Notes under the pieces: model-generated
What the model saw: only the letters and a program-made list of their open reading frames with translations
Database searches by the model: none
What the model was told of the DNA's origin: nothing
Position numbers and translations under genes: made by a program
Source of the DNA: Euborellia annulipes
Taxonomy: Eukaryota > Arthropoda > Insecta > Dermaptera > Anisolabididae
Length of the DNA: 64,000 nucleotides
Direction of reading: 5' to 3'
NCBI GenBank assembly: GCA_023213315.1
Contig: JAKCPI010011637.1
Coordinates: 1 to 64,000 of the forward strand
In this document: positions 33,421 through 46,400 of the stretch, in pieces
How the letters are laid out: each line of letters opens with the position of its first letter
Numbering within the stretch: position 1 is the first letter of the stretch

Positions 33421-34763
33421 ACGGTAAAAGACCTCAAATTAAGCAGTACCACCCTAATATATATATATATATATATACATATATAAAACCTGAATCAGAA
33501 TCCAGAAAGAATTATTTTTTATTCATAAAATTTACCATTAAAATAACAACAATCGGACTATATTTTTTTAAGGTCTTTCGGGATCAATATCATTTAGACC
33601 CCTTCCCTATTTATTAATATTTTAATATTTCAAATGATTGCACAATCGGATATAAGAAGATAGTTATCTCTATTCAATTATAGGTTAATCTCTAGAATAG
33701 AATCCCGAAGCCATCAGTGGGCTAGTTCACTTTTGACATTAGCTCAACGTTCCCGAACCGAAGCCGATAATTCCCTAGTTGTTTTAAATTTTTTTTAATC
33801 GAAGGAAACCGAACTGCATACCGAAGGACCGAAACAATTAAGTCGAGAACCCTGCAAGTTGTTTAAACTTGTCCCCGTGTCCTGGGATTCTATACTAGAT
33901 ATTGGCCCAATTATCTTCACTTAAAGCCGAAATTTTAAATTTTTTGCCAAAAAATAATAAAATTCCTTTCAAAACCCCCAGAATAAAAATAATTTATTAA
34001 AAGACTGTAAGTGTTCGTTTTAAAAACCGGTAAATAATATATGTATATACTTACTTAATTACTTAATGAGAAATAGAATTATTTAATCCAATAACATACA
34101 AATTTTAATAAATCAGAATCGATAGTTCGGATCAGATTCAGATATATTGTTATTAACAGGTTATTTTTCAGCATTTGACAGAGAAATGTTCATTTATAAT
34201 AATCATAGTTTTGAGAACAATACAATTCTGATTAAAATGCATTAAAAATTATTCTTATTATCTCTGAATGTATTTGTCTCTTCTCGTGCATTCGTGTCAA
34301 AATCATAACAACCAGGGAAACAACCAAAGGGGGATTCCCTGTAAAATATTCGATTAGTGGGAGTGGTTACTAAATTAGTCAATTGAAAATATAATTATTA
34401 TAGTTTCTATCGAAAATTGAATTAAAACAAAAAGACACTTTATTATTAATAAATAAATTGAATATTTTTCCATTATAAAAAAAAAATTGTTACATTATTA
34501 TTTAGAAAGCGGTAAAATTAAAATCTAAAAGGATAAAAGTAGCAATAAATTAGAAAAATTAATTAATTGGCCTCAGTTCATTGTTTTAAAAATAATATTA
34601 TATATTTTTTAAAAGAAACTTTCATGGTTCAAACCTAGAAAATTTCCTATAAAGGTTTTCATTCTCTTATCTAGGGTCGAAGTCAAGGAGGGAATATGAA
34701 AACTTTATCTTCTGAGATAGCAAAATCACTATTCACTTGGCAAAATAAGTTTGATATTTGAAA

Positions 34764-34777
34764 TTTATTTATTTATT
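34764..34777 (-). terminator. Polyadenylation signals of the SOCS-box gene
   Basis: Overlapping AATAAA words on the minus strand about 25-35 bases beyond the stop codon. Confidence 0.5.
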
Positions 34778-34799
34778 AAAAATTTGAATACAAAGTATA

Positions 34800-36004
34800 T
34801 CAATCAAGTTCCAGATTGAGATAGAGTTTGAGTTCTTTGGGCAGATCTAACAGCTTAATTCCTTCTGGTAGGTTCCAGGCGTCGTAAAGAGCCCTACGGA
34901 TAACCAATTTTGATAAAAACTTAAGAGAGGGAATGGAATTGTTAAGGAAAGATATTCTTCTTAAACACTCGAGTATTGTTGGATGAATCTTGTTCTTATA
35001 TCTTGTCAGGAAATCAGTGTCAGGCAAGTTGGCACCATAGCGAATGAGCAATAAAGAAAAAGGAACAGCTGTCATTTCAATTCCAACCCAGAGAGGAGAA
35101 ACCTTCTCTCCGAATGATGGCACCGACATCGGAACATCCTAAAAGAAAAAAACCTTATAAAATATAAATCAAAACTTCATCTCCCTTTTTTGGTAAGTTT
35201 GACTGTCCCTTCGCCTATGATGCAAGGTATGATCAAAAATGGCAGATATAATTTCGTATTTATAAAAAAGATTCATCGCCCAAGTTTTTTTGATAATAAA
35301 TTTTCAGTATTTTTAACAAAATTTTGTCGTCTTCCGAAAAAAAGTTTGCCAATGCTCAATGTCAGGTGTTTTTGGCTAATTAAAAATTATTTGTTTGTTA
35401 GTTGTTGGGTGATTAGGTGTTGGTTGTTGTCTCAATGTAAAAGTGTCACCTGCATCCTGAAAAGTTGTTTTTCTATGTAGAAGTGACACTTGCATTGGTT
35501 TGTCGCGTTCAAAAAAAATTGGATAGCCTCAAGATTTTCGTTGAATGTGTCGTAATCACTTCGCCATCCGACGATAAAGTTGCTTGCACCTGTCACAGCG
35601 CCGATAAACACTTTTTCAAAGGTATAGTCATCTGCTAAAAAGATACTCTTCAGCACCTCTACCACATGGTGCGGCTCTAATCTCCAATCGAATGCAATCT
35701 TTATTGCTATATATAATAGGCTTTGTTTAGGTTTCAGAAACTCACAACTAGATTCGTGGTAATATTCAAGTAATAATCGAACACATTCCCAAGCAGTGCC
35801 ATCACCTGCTATTTTTATTTTTTCATTGAAATGATCAATCAATCTTTTACGATGGAAATGGGTTCCTAGCGAACCCAATCTCATCCTCTGTTTCTCCTCA
35901 ATTAATACACTCTGCACTATAGCCTTCATCAAGGTGTAAATGAGTCGTCGTAACGTTTCCATGCATTCGTGACAATAATATGGCTTCCTAAGACGATTTT
36001 CCTT
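34800..36004 (-). CDS. Ankyrin-like / SOCS-box protein, 5' end uncertain
   Basis: Two minus-strand exons, 36004-35450 and 35138-34800, join in phase 0 across a 311-bp GT-AG intron (MQ|DVPMS) to 297 codons. The first Met is at 35962; the frame stays open to an acceptor at 36004 (KPYYCHEC precedes the Met), so an upstream exon may supply the true start. Residues 1-185 are helical with no motif I can name. The second exon has an ankyrin-like stretch (SPLWVGIEMTAVPFSLLLIR, then YGANL) and ends in a SOCS-box-like segment (LVIRRALYDAW, then LLDLPKELKLYLNLE). SOCS boxes bind Elongin B/C and Cullin-5 to make ubiquitin ligases; the substrate is unknown. Closest in layout to small ASB-type proteins. 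AATAAA words lie 25-35 bases after the stop. Confidence 0.7.
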
Positions 36005-37460
36005 CTAAAATATTGATTATATAAAGTAATATTATATTCTTGAAAAGTGAGAATCCCCAAAAAATTTCGGCTAAATTTGTTGTCGACACATTAGATCATG
36101 GGATTGAAGGAATGGAAGAAAATAAATTCATTTTTAAGCAAAAGGAAAAAAAAATCTGGTGTTACTGAGCTCACAGCACTCAACTTTATCTGTGCCTTTT
36201 GCTTTTTTGTGTCGATATATATTTAGCTTCCGCCAATATATTAGAATTCAAGATTTTTAGATGTAAAATTTATAAACATGTAAAAATATTTATACAGTAG
36301 TTATTTTGTTAGCATGTAAACTAATTAGTATTTCTCCTATCTTTCCTATAAAGTACAAGAGTAAAATGATCTTCACGCAAAATGGGAATATAGATTTTAA
36401 AGAGGATATAAAAAATAATTGATTTATGAATTTTAATCAAAATCGTTAGAGCGGATTTTGAGAAAATCTAAAAAAAAACTGAGAAATTACATCAGTAAAG
36501 TATTAGGACTTTTAGTCGGTAAAAAAAAAAAAATTAACGAAAATTTGTCTCTAAGAGGGCCGGGCCCCTCAGGGCTCAAGTAAAAACGGAAAGATTTGAA
36601 TAAAAAAAAAAAATTGTCTTTAAGAGGATGGCCCGGGCTCCTTGGGGCTGAGGTATATCCGATATTTTAAAAATATTTTTGTGTATGGGGGGGGGGGGAT
36701 TAAAATGAGTTCGTCTCCCCCCCCCCCAAAAAAAAATTTCTATATTTTCCCCTGGACATGGTCATAGTGTTTATTTATTTTTTATTTTCACTGCAATAAC
36801 TAAACTGATTAAGATATTCTTTGCAGATTGGGTTCATTTAAACAACACAAATACATTTCTTTCGATCAAAATTCTATTTAAACAAGAATATGCTAATGTA
36901 AGTAAATTATTAGTTTTCATTTTTATTGATATACTTTTATTATATTTAATTAAATAATACACTTTCCATTTTACAGAAAAATGGTTAACATTTTCATATA
37001 AAAAAAACATGAAAAATTAAAGAAATGAAATATACAAAATGATAATAAGCTGATTTTTTAATTTCACATGGAATACAAGTACTCAGATTTAAAAATTATT
37101 TTTTTATTATCAAAATTGTTAATTTAATTTTTTTACCGTCAATTAACTTTTTGACAAGACATAACGAGACAAGGTGTTGATTGATAATTTTAAAATATTT
37201 CGGCAATGAAGAGATTGTTCATTTTTTGAACTCTTAGTTCTTCGTTCTTTTGTCAGACTAGTTTTTTTGAACTATTCACTCGTTTTGTTCGTTCAATCTG
37301 GATTCAAGTAAAAAATTATAAATCACCATTCATTGTTTTGTTTTAGATATATTCATAAAAAGAGTATTGTTTTAATATAAATCATTTTAATTAAAAATAC
37401 AATTTTTTAACATTTTAAACAAAATATTGACACTATTGGCTTTATTATATTTTTACAAAA
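36005..37460. other. Divergent intergenic region between SOCS-box gene and NFS1
   Basis: Contains a degenerate 0.7-kb repeat fragment (36143-36510), C/G and A runs near 36690-36735, and 700 bases of AT-rich sequence before the NFS1 start. Promoters for both genes must lie here or in introns, but no TATA or initiator motif stands out. Confidence 0.5.
36143..36510 (+). mobile_element. 0.7-kb hairpin-ended repeat, degenerate fragment
   Basis: AAAAATCTGGTGTTACTGAG, CACAGCACTCAACTTT, GTGTCGATATATATTTAGC and ACATCAGTAAAGTATTAGGA match the family in order; the hairpin is shortened and the (CA)n half is missing. Confidence 0.65.
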
Positions 37461-40400
37461 ATGTTATTTATCAGAAGGGTTCCATTCACATTAAAATGTC
37501 AAAAAAAAATTTTTTTAAGAAACCAAAGTACTAAACACACAGAATTAACCGCCAATGGTATGTGAAAAACTTTTAATTTTTAACTTTTATATCTTATTAA
37601 CTTTATTAATATTGATTAATTATTTTTCTAGAAAAATTCGCCAATTTAAATCTTAGAGGCAGACCTTTATATTTGGATGCTCAAGCAACGACTCCTTTGG
37701 TAAATTTATTTTATTTAATTTTTACAATTTTAAATATTGATATTTTTTAAATAGGTTAGAAAATACATGATTGTGTTTTAATTAGAAATTTTTGAAAAAT
37801 ATTGTCATAAAGGTCTCTATATACACTCTAAGTTTTCCTTCTTGACCTATCACTAATAGTAAAGAAATTTAGCATTTTTTGTGTACAATAGCTTATTTTG
37901 ATTTCTGATATATTCTCTTTTTTAACTGGTTGTAGTGACTGCCTCAATAGGTAATCACAAGCTTGATTTCTCAAAATTTTCCATTTGTTGTAAGAATCAA
38001 CTATGAATTAAAATAGTAATTTTATGCTTTTATGCTTCAGAACACCTCCGCAATATATATACAATTTTAATGACGATGTATGAGTGAAGCCGGGATGATT
38101 AATTCAACCGTCAAAATGGGTTTATTTTTTAAGGAATCTTCTTTTTGTTTTTCTTTAATCTTTTACGAAAAAATATCAGTCTATATTTAAATAAATTGTT
38201 CAATATTTACCCTAAGGACTAGAATTTAACATTTCCTGAGAAATATAAGTTTAGTTTCGGCCCGTGGTTCTCTCTTGTCTTTTTTGAATAATTTTGATTA
38301 TAGCCCTCTGATTAAATCTATAATAAATTTAGTCAAGAATAGCTAATATATTGTCTTTACTAATACTTATTATTCAGTAATAATAAGATTTATTATATAA
38401 AATTTGCCTGGGAGAGCGATTTTCCATTTAGTAAAGAAACGCTATATATATATAGGCCTAGATAGATAGATATATTTTAGATTACAAACGTTTTCTATGC
38501 TCAGAGTAGATCTAACTTGTAAGTGAACTGAACTAGAGACCAATAATGAACATATTTGTAGATTTTAATCCCTAGTCCCAGAGGCGTAGTGTAGGTACTG
38601 TGGGACTGCGTCCTCATCTCGTAAAAATAAAGTCAAAACAATTATCCCCTTCCTCTCATTCAGTTATCTTAAATTAAAGCAACTGTTTAAGGAATACCAT
38701 CAAGGGCCGAAGTAAACCCTCGGCAAGAACTTCCGCCGGCTAATCTCTTTTCAAATCAAGATATTTTATAATTTTTTTTAAATTTCTCACCAAAGCCTAT
38801 TTTGACTTCTTAAGGAATCTTAGTTATAAACCTAAAAATGCTTATTGAAAATTTAAGAGTAGTACTTTTTATTATGAATTATATTTTAAATAATTTTTAT
38901 AGGATCCAAGAGTTCTTGATGCTATGCTACCTTTTTTAACAAATTACCATGGGAATCCCCACTCGAGAACTCATGCCTATGGATGGGAATCCGAAATCGC
39001 TGTAGAGACAGCTCGTGAGGTAAATATTCCTAATTATTTTATATAAATATATTATATAAATAAGATTCTCAGTTTAAATCAATTATTTATTAATAAATAT
39101 ATTTTGTAGCATGTTGCTCGAATAATTGGCGCGGAGCCCAAAGAAATCATCTTCACATCAGGAGCTACAGAATGCAATAATATCGCTCTTAAAGGAACGG
39201 CTCGATTTTATAGCCCGAAAAAACGTCATATCATCACAACACAAACGGTAAAAACTATTATTTTATTTTTTATTTATTGATACCAATATTTATAGTAACT
39301 TAAGATAATCTAATAGGGGCCTTACTTTACATTATTTTTGATATTATCTTAAAAAAAAGGTAATATTGATTATTGCATTTATATATTTTCAGTAAAATAA
39401 AAAACATTAACACTAATAGTATGAGTAAAATATGAAATATCTTCAAATAATAAATAAATAATAATATTTATTAAAAAATAAATAAATCAGAAACTAAAAG
39501 AAAAAATTTTCGTTTATATACTTTTTACTTTTTTTATTTCTAATTATATTTATTTTCAGGAACATAAATGTGTCTTGGATTCTTGCCGAGCTTTAGAAGG
39601 TGAAGGATTTAAAATCACTTATCTACCTGTAGGTCACACAGGACGAATCGATCTTAAAACATTAGAAGATGCAATCACACCCGAAACAACCATGGTTTCT
39701 GTTATGACTGTGAACAATGAAATCGGAGTTAAACAGCCTATTTCAGAAATTGGTAATTATTCATTCTTGTAGTCCTGGTTCCTAGTTTACGAAATATTCA
39801 AGTTAGAAGAAGAAAAGCCCTGAAGATATTAGTCTAGTGAAATATTAAGTTCAGCTTTTCCTTTTTTAACAAAACACTCACATGTCTTGTTAAATATATC
39901 TATGACTAGTTAAGTCCGAATCGAGGTATTTTGAATACTATTATCTTATTCAAATATATAGATCTCGGAAAAATATTTAGCTTTTCCTTTTTTGTTTGAA
40001 AAAGTCAACTTGTATATTAGGTCCTTATATATAGAGGTCAATTTTTTTTTTAGAAATTTAATAGCAGGTACCCTTGCATTCCATTGCATTAAAAAATAGT
40101 CTGCAAAATTTGTCTGCATTCATTTGTAAAACATGGCCTTTGAATTTAAAAATTTTCAAAATTTTCCTAAAACTAAGCATTCCCTTTGTTTTCGTCTCCA
40201 AGGGACTAAATTAATTTCAGATTCGAATAAAACTAGAAATTTAGTTGCCAGTGGTAGAGTATCCGCCTATTGTGCTAGTGGTCTAAATAATATCCCGTGG
40301 GCTAATTAGGATAGAATAAAGACATGGTCTTGAATTCTGATTCTAAAGAGAGATAGATCAAATTGTATCATCTGTCAAAGTTCCTCAGCATAAATCTGTT

Positions 40401-43400
40401 CATATTTCTTTTTCATTTCATAATTACAGTAGAATCCGAACTAATTGGGACCGAGGGTCGTTCGGATTATCGGGAAGTTTGGATTAACCGGAATTGTAAG
40501 CTTTAATTAGTTAATTTTGATAATAAAGTCGTATTTATAACGTTGTAAACCGTGAAACTTGTCGGTGATATTAAACTCTAAATAAATATTTCATAATATT
40601 TTTTTACGTTTAATTAAGAGAAAAAGAAACTAATTAATTTCTATCCTATTTCTCCCCTTACCTCCTTATTCTGTAGTTATCCGCAACTCTACATTTGAAA
40701 CTTGTGAGTAAAATATTGGTTTATCCCCCGGTTGTAATTAAGACAAGTTTTAAGTAAATAGCATTCCAGTATTTATTAATTAAAATAAAATTCATATTTA
40801 CCATTTCAAATTTTCATTAAAATAAATTATATTTTTTAGGTGAAATTTGTAGAAAGCATAAAATCTTTTTCCATACGGATGCGGCTCAAGCGGTCGGAAA
40901 AGTTAATATTGATGTTAATCAAATGAATATAGATCTGTTATCAATTAGTGGACACAAGATTTACGGACCGAAAGGTAAAAATTATTATTATCATTGCATA
41001 TACTGATATTTTACAATAACCAAATATAATTGGTGGTTTTATTTACCAGTATTATCACTTGCAGAAAAACATTCATTCAAATTCATTTCATATTTAATTA
41101 AAATAAATAGAAGTTTTACATTTTTATTTAAATATTTACTGAACTTTTGTAAAACGAGCTGAAACATTTTTCATTGGCTACCTGCAGCTTTTTAATTTGT
41201 TTTTTTATTTTAGGTATTGGTGCCTTGTACGTTCGTAGAAGACCCCGAGTACGTTTAGTGCCTATACAAAGTGGTGGCGGTCAAGAAAGAGGTATTCGAT
41301 CAGGAACAGTGCCAGCACCCCTCGCAGTCGGTTTTGGAGAGGCCTGCCGAATTGCACTAGAAGAAAGAGAGGTAGGCAATCATTTAAATTTTTAATCAAT
41401 AATTTCTTTACTTTAACTTTTTATTTTCTTCCATCTCGAGACAAGCATATAACAAACAATACAATTAAAGTTAAGATGATCCGATCGAGGGATTGAAATC
41501 AATAATGCACACCGGTTGGCCCAAAAGTGACTAGAAATAAAAAATAATACAAAAATTTTTTAATTTTTATATACACATTACACTATCTTCGAGTATTCGT
41601 GACATCCTGTAATATCCTTTGTTAAAGACTATTTTTAAATACAATTATAGTCTAGTAAGTTTAATCGACATCCTCATCTTATCGTTGAGGTGTTTAAAAT
41701 TAAACAAAAATTTTTTTGTTTTATATTTGTTATTGTTTATTGCTACTATTTCTGTATAGACTAGTAAACTCGACGAAACTTTCTTAGACTACAATTGTAA
41801 ATTAAAACCCGTTTCAAATCTCTTCGTCAAAAAGTTTAGAAATCATAACTTTGATGGACAAAATTTTCAAAACTATCTGAATACAAAATTCATTCGTAAA
41901 ATCCAAAAAATTAATCATAAAAACCTAAAATAACTTCTTTTTAATTTTATCTTGGTCTTATGTGGCAAGGATTCACAATTTTATTTTTGCCAATATTTGG
42001 TTTATTTTATTTCAATTATATTCATAATTGTCAATATCCCACCTTTATATCTAATTTCACAGTTGCAGTTATTCCATCAACTCTTAAAATGATTTTGAAC
42101 ATAATATTGCGAAATAACTTTCAATTAGATAAATAATTATTTGCATTTTGTCTGAAGAACAAATTGATTTTAGCATAATTTGGGACAAATTCGTGGCTTA
42201 ATAAAAATTCATTCATTAAGAAAAGATTTTAGAGATTTTATTTGTTCTATTAACTTATTTTAATTTCTTTTATTTTCAGTATGACCATAAATGGATGGAA
42301 ATTCTTTCTAAAAGGCTTATGGACAATATTTTTAAAGGACTTCCTCATGTAATTAGAAATGGAGACCCAGAACATTCTTATCCTGGATGCATTAATTTAT
42401 CATTTGCTTATGTTGAAGGTAAAATATTTTTATTATAAAATTTATATAATCCATTTTACTATTTAATAAAGGGTATGATTTAAACGATTAGCAAAATATT
42501 CGTATTTTGGAGAGCAGAAAAATGTATTCGGCCAAAACGGCTAATTGGTTAGCAACTTATGGATCACACAATGCAGTTTAGCAAACATTTCTAAATCAAT
42601 CAGCAATTAATGTTATTCTGAACCGTTCTAAAATTTTTCTGGTAACCTATTAAATATATAAACTGCATTGTGTGATCCACAAAATATTATGCACCTGTAG
42701 CCTGTAGCCTTTTTTTTTACGGTGCTAATCGAACCGAAGCCAAGAAAATTCCTTAGTTGTTTAAATTTTTTTTTTTTTTCTTTCTTGGCCCCTGCAAGTT
42801 GTTTTAAATCATATACGATTCCCAAACCGAGAATTCCTTAAGTTTCTTTTATCTGCTGACTAATTGTGAGAAAAAAAATAGAAAAACACAAATCCTATAC
42901 AAAAAGTGTTCCTAAGTTTTTTCGGTTACCGGCGCCCTTAATATTATATCAAAATTTTTCCATGGTTCCCTATCATATTTAATTGAATTATAATTCACCA
43001 TCAGATACTAGTCTCTGTATAAGCCAAAAGTAACCATCTAGAGTTAAATATTTAAATATATATATTTGAATAAGATATTAGTTTAGTATTCAAAATACCT
43101 AGAATCGGCTGAACGCACACCAATTAAGCAAAACGCTCTTGGACAAAACCTTCTGTCCAAAAGCAAAACGCACACCGATTAGGCAAAATGTTTTGCCATT
43201 GAGCGTTTTTGCCTAATCGGTGTGCGTTTTGCTTTGGCATTTTTTGCTCAACGGCAGAACATTTTATCCAAAGCCAACGCACACTGATTGAGCAAAACGC
43301 TAAATGGCAAAACATTTTGGGCAATGATGTCGAATCATGCTCAATTAAGATAACCGTATATCGCTATTGTATAATATATTTTAATTAAAACTAAAATTTT

Positions 43401-46400
43401 TATATCGAGGGTATCCGGGGTACGTTCAACATGGTGGCTTCTCGGGGCCACCTATCCGGTGATCTGCCCTTTTTAGAATTACTTGACTGTAACGAAACTA
43501 AAATCATGAAAAAAGCTTCTTGATAGATATTTGTCTATTTTGATGTTTCATTTTCCTTCAAAATTTTTTTAGGCGAATCCTTGTTAATGGCTTTGAAGGA
43601 CATTGCATTATCAAGTGGATCTGCTTGTACAAGTGCTTCTCTTGAGCCGTCTTATGTTCTTCGGGCGATTGGTACAGATGACGATCTAGCACATTCTTCA
43701 ATTCGATTTGGATTGGGTCGTTTTACAACCATTGAAGAAGTGGATTATACCATTAAACGAACCATCGAACAAGTACAGCGACTCAGGGAAATGAGGTAAG
43801 ACCTTATTGAATAATTGTATTAACATTTAATATTAAAAACTAAGTAAATTTTAACTAAATAAATTTCAAATTATTATCAAAGATTTAAAAATACACTACT
43901 TAAAACTTTATTTGGGTTTATTCAAGGATAAAAATCAATCATTTGGATAAAAGTGTTTTCCAAGTCTTGTTCCTTAAAAATTTATGTTTTTTTGCAAAGC
44001 GTTTTTTCGAATATTTTCAAGCAATACAACAAAATGCATTCACAGTTTTGATTCTGGTCGTTCTTCATCAGGTGTTAAATATCAAATTACATTCACATTT
44101 CCTTTGTGACTCTAACAAAAACCATTAAAAATTAAATTATGCCAAAATTTTGTATAAACAATAGTTGAATTTATTTTTATATTTATTTATTTATTTATTT
44201 TATTTTTATGCACATCCATTTTACTTTTATTACCTGGCTTTCCAATGTTTTTATATCTATCATACAAGTATAGGATCTTGGAAAGTCCATATTGCTGAAG
44301 TCTCTTCTTAGGGTAGGAAAGTGCGAGAAAATCTCACTCTACAGACACAAAGGGCCTGTTTCGAGGTGGCCGAAGTGCCTTAAAAAATGGGAATGACTCT
44401 GACATGGTTAATCCAGACTTGCCGAGAAATCTGAGCCGGGTGGTGGGGAAGGAGCAGTATCTATTAAAATCCATCCATCTAATCTTTCAGTCAGCAATAA
44501 CCTTCATCATCGAGGAAATTCTAAATATAAGAATCATTTGAAAAATAGAAAGAAATACTGTATGAAATTATATACTAATATAAAGCATTCGGCATTCCTA
44601 CATCGCAATTTATCTTTAACACGATTCTTTGTGATCTGGGAAAATTAATCTTCTCATTTTTGTGAAATTTTTTTATTAGATTGTTTTCAATAAGAATTGG
44701 TCAAAGATCGCTTTTAGAATATTTGTTGTTTTACGATTGATCGATTATTATTTAATTATTTTGCTAAAAACTGCTAACTTTCAAATTATTAGAAATGAAT
44801 TTATAAAAATTGCTTATCTGAGTTTCTGGCTTTGGACTTTTCTCTTCTTCTCGAATGTCGGCTTGTTGAGGTGTCTCGCCAGGTTCAAGGAGCAGACTTT
44901 TTAGATATCCCATGAAAGCATTATGTAATCTTATTGCAATAATATCACACACTTTTGATCAATAAAACATTGATATAAAATAAAAATATATTTTTACTTT
45001 TGAAAGCTTTCAGTTAGTTCCTTGATAAACATTACTTAGCATAAAAGTCTCATTTTTTTAGTAAATTCAGTATCGGTGCTTAGCATTAGAAACTTGAAAA
45101 TTTAGTAGAGTCAAATATTAAACATTGCTAAAATCTTTTCAAGTGGAATTTAAAAAAATATACAAATCTCTATTTTCCCTTAACGACATAAATCAATCAT
45201 CTCATCTTACCTAATTTTTGTAATGATCAAAACTTGTTCTCAATGTCTTAACAAGTTGAATTGTTTTTTTTTTAATTATGATATCTTTTAATCGATATTA
45301 TTTAAATTGAATTTATCATTAGGTGGAATATTGAATTAGGTTATTGATAAATCATAACAAGAGAAATAATTTATTCCAAATCATTTAAAACACTTAATTA
45401 GATTATTAAAAAAAGAACTTATTAGTTAATATAAAAAACAATAAATTTATATATAGATTATTTAGATTAATAACAAAACATTTGCTATGAGATTGGTCCC
45501 CTTGGCGCAACAACTTGTTAAGATGTTAATGAATCTCTTCAATTCGGACATAACAATTTTTCAAATAAAATAATAGAATGATTGAGAGAAAGAAACAGTT
45601 ATATAATTAGATTATTTAAAATATTGATAAATATCTCCACAGCGGCGATAGTTAAGCTAATTTCCATAGAGACGGAAGAATTCTCATCATTTATTTATTT
45701 ATTTTTTTTAGTGATATGAAATATTACATTACAAGTGATTTATTATAGTATCTTTGATAATTAATTTTTTGATAATTCTGGTTTTGCTATCATATTTTTT
45801 ATTTTATCAAAAAATTTAATGTTCATTTATAAATTTTAATTATATTTTTTTGATAAGATAAAATAAAAATAATAATCCTCTATTCAACAAAATGATTTAA
45901 ATAAAATTATTTAATTTACCGAAATTTTATTTTTTATTTATAAAAGGGTTATTTCATTTTAAAATGAATTATACCAGAATATTTCTATCACTTGTTTGAA
46001 TAATCTCTTTTATTTTCTTGGAGAATTAAATCATTCATCTTCAAATCGGTCGATCAAGATTAACATAACTTGGTTACTTACAAAACAAATTTTATTACTT
46101 TTAATTGATTGGCCTAAAAAAATTTGCTTAATAAACAAAAATAGAATTTATTTTATATATACATATCTTTAACACGGGTTGACATCTAATCCTCTATATA
46201 TATGTAACTTTCCAAATATGAATTCAGAAACCAAATAGTCCAAAGAATTGGATAAACCAGAATTGTTTAAATATTCATATCTTTAAATTCTGAATTAGGT
46301 TTCAATTAAAAAATATCTTAAAATGTAGACCAGCAGAAACATCAATGAAAATTTCAAATAGTGATGTATTGAGATATTCGAATAATATAACATTTTACTA

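Larger units (their letters stand above)
32366..34799. other. Intergenic; 5' side of TPR gene, homopolymers, hAT fragment
   Basis: A good acceptor (poly-pyrimidine then TTTTTTAG at about 32366-32373 on the minus strand) 20 bases before the TPR start codon suggests an upstream non-coding exon somewhere here. 32920-33110 is long C, T and A runs that may be misassembled. 33224-33420 is a 5' fragment of the hAT element seen intact at 7266. Decayed GAACCGAAGCC repeat sequence lies near 33750. No coding gene is recognised. Confidence 0.5.
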
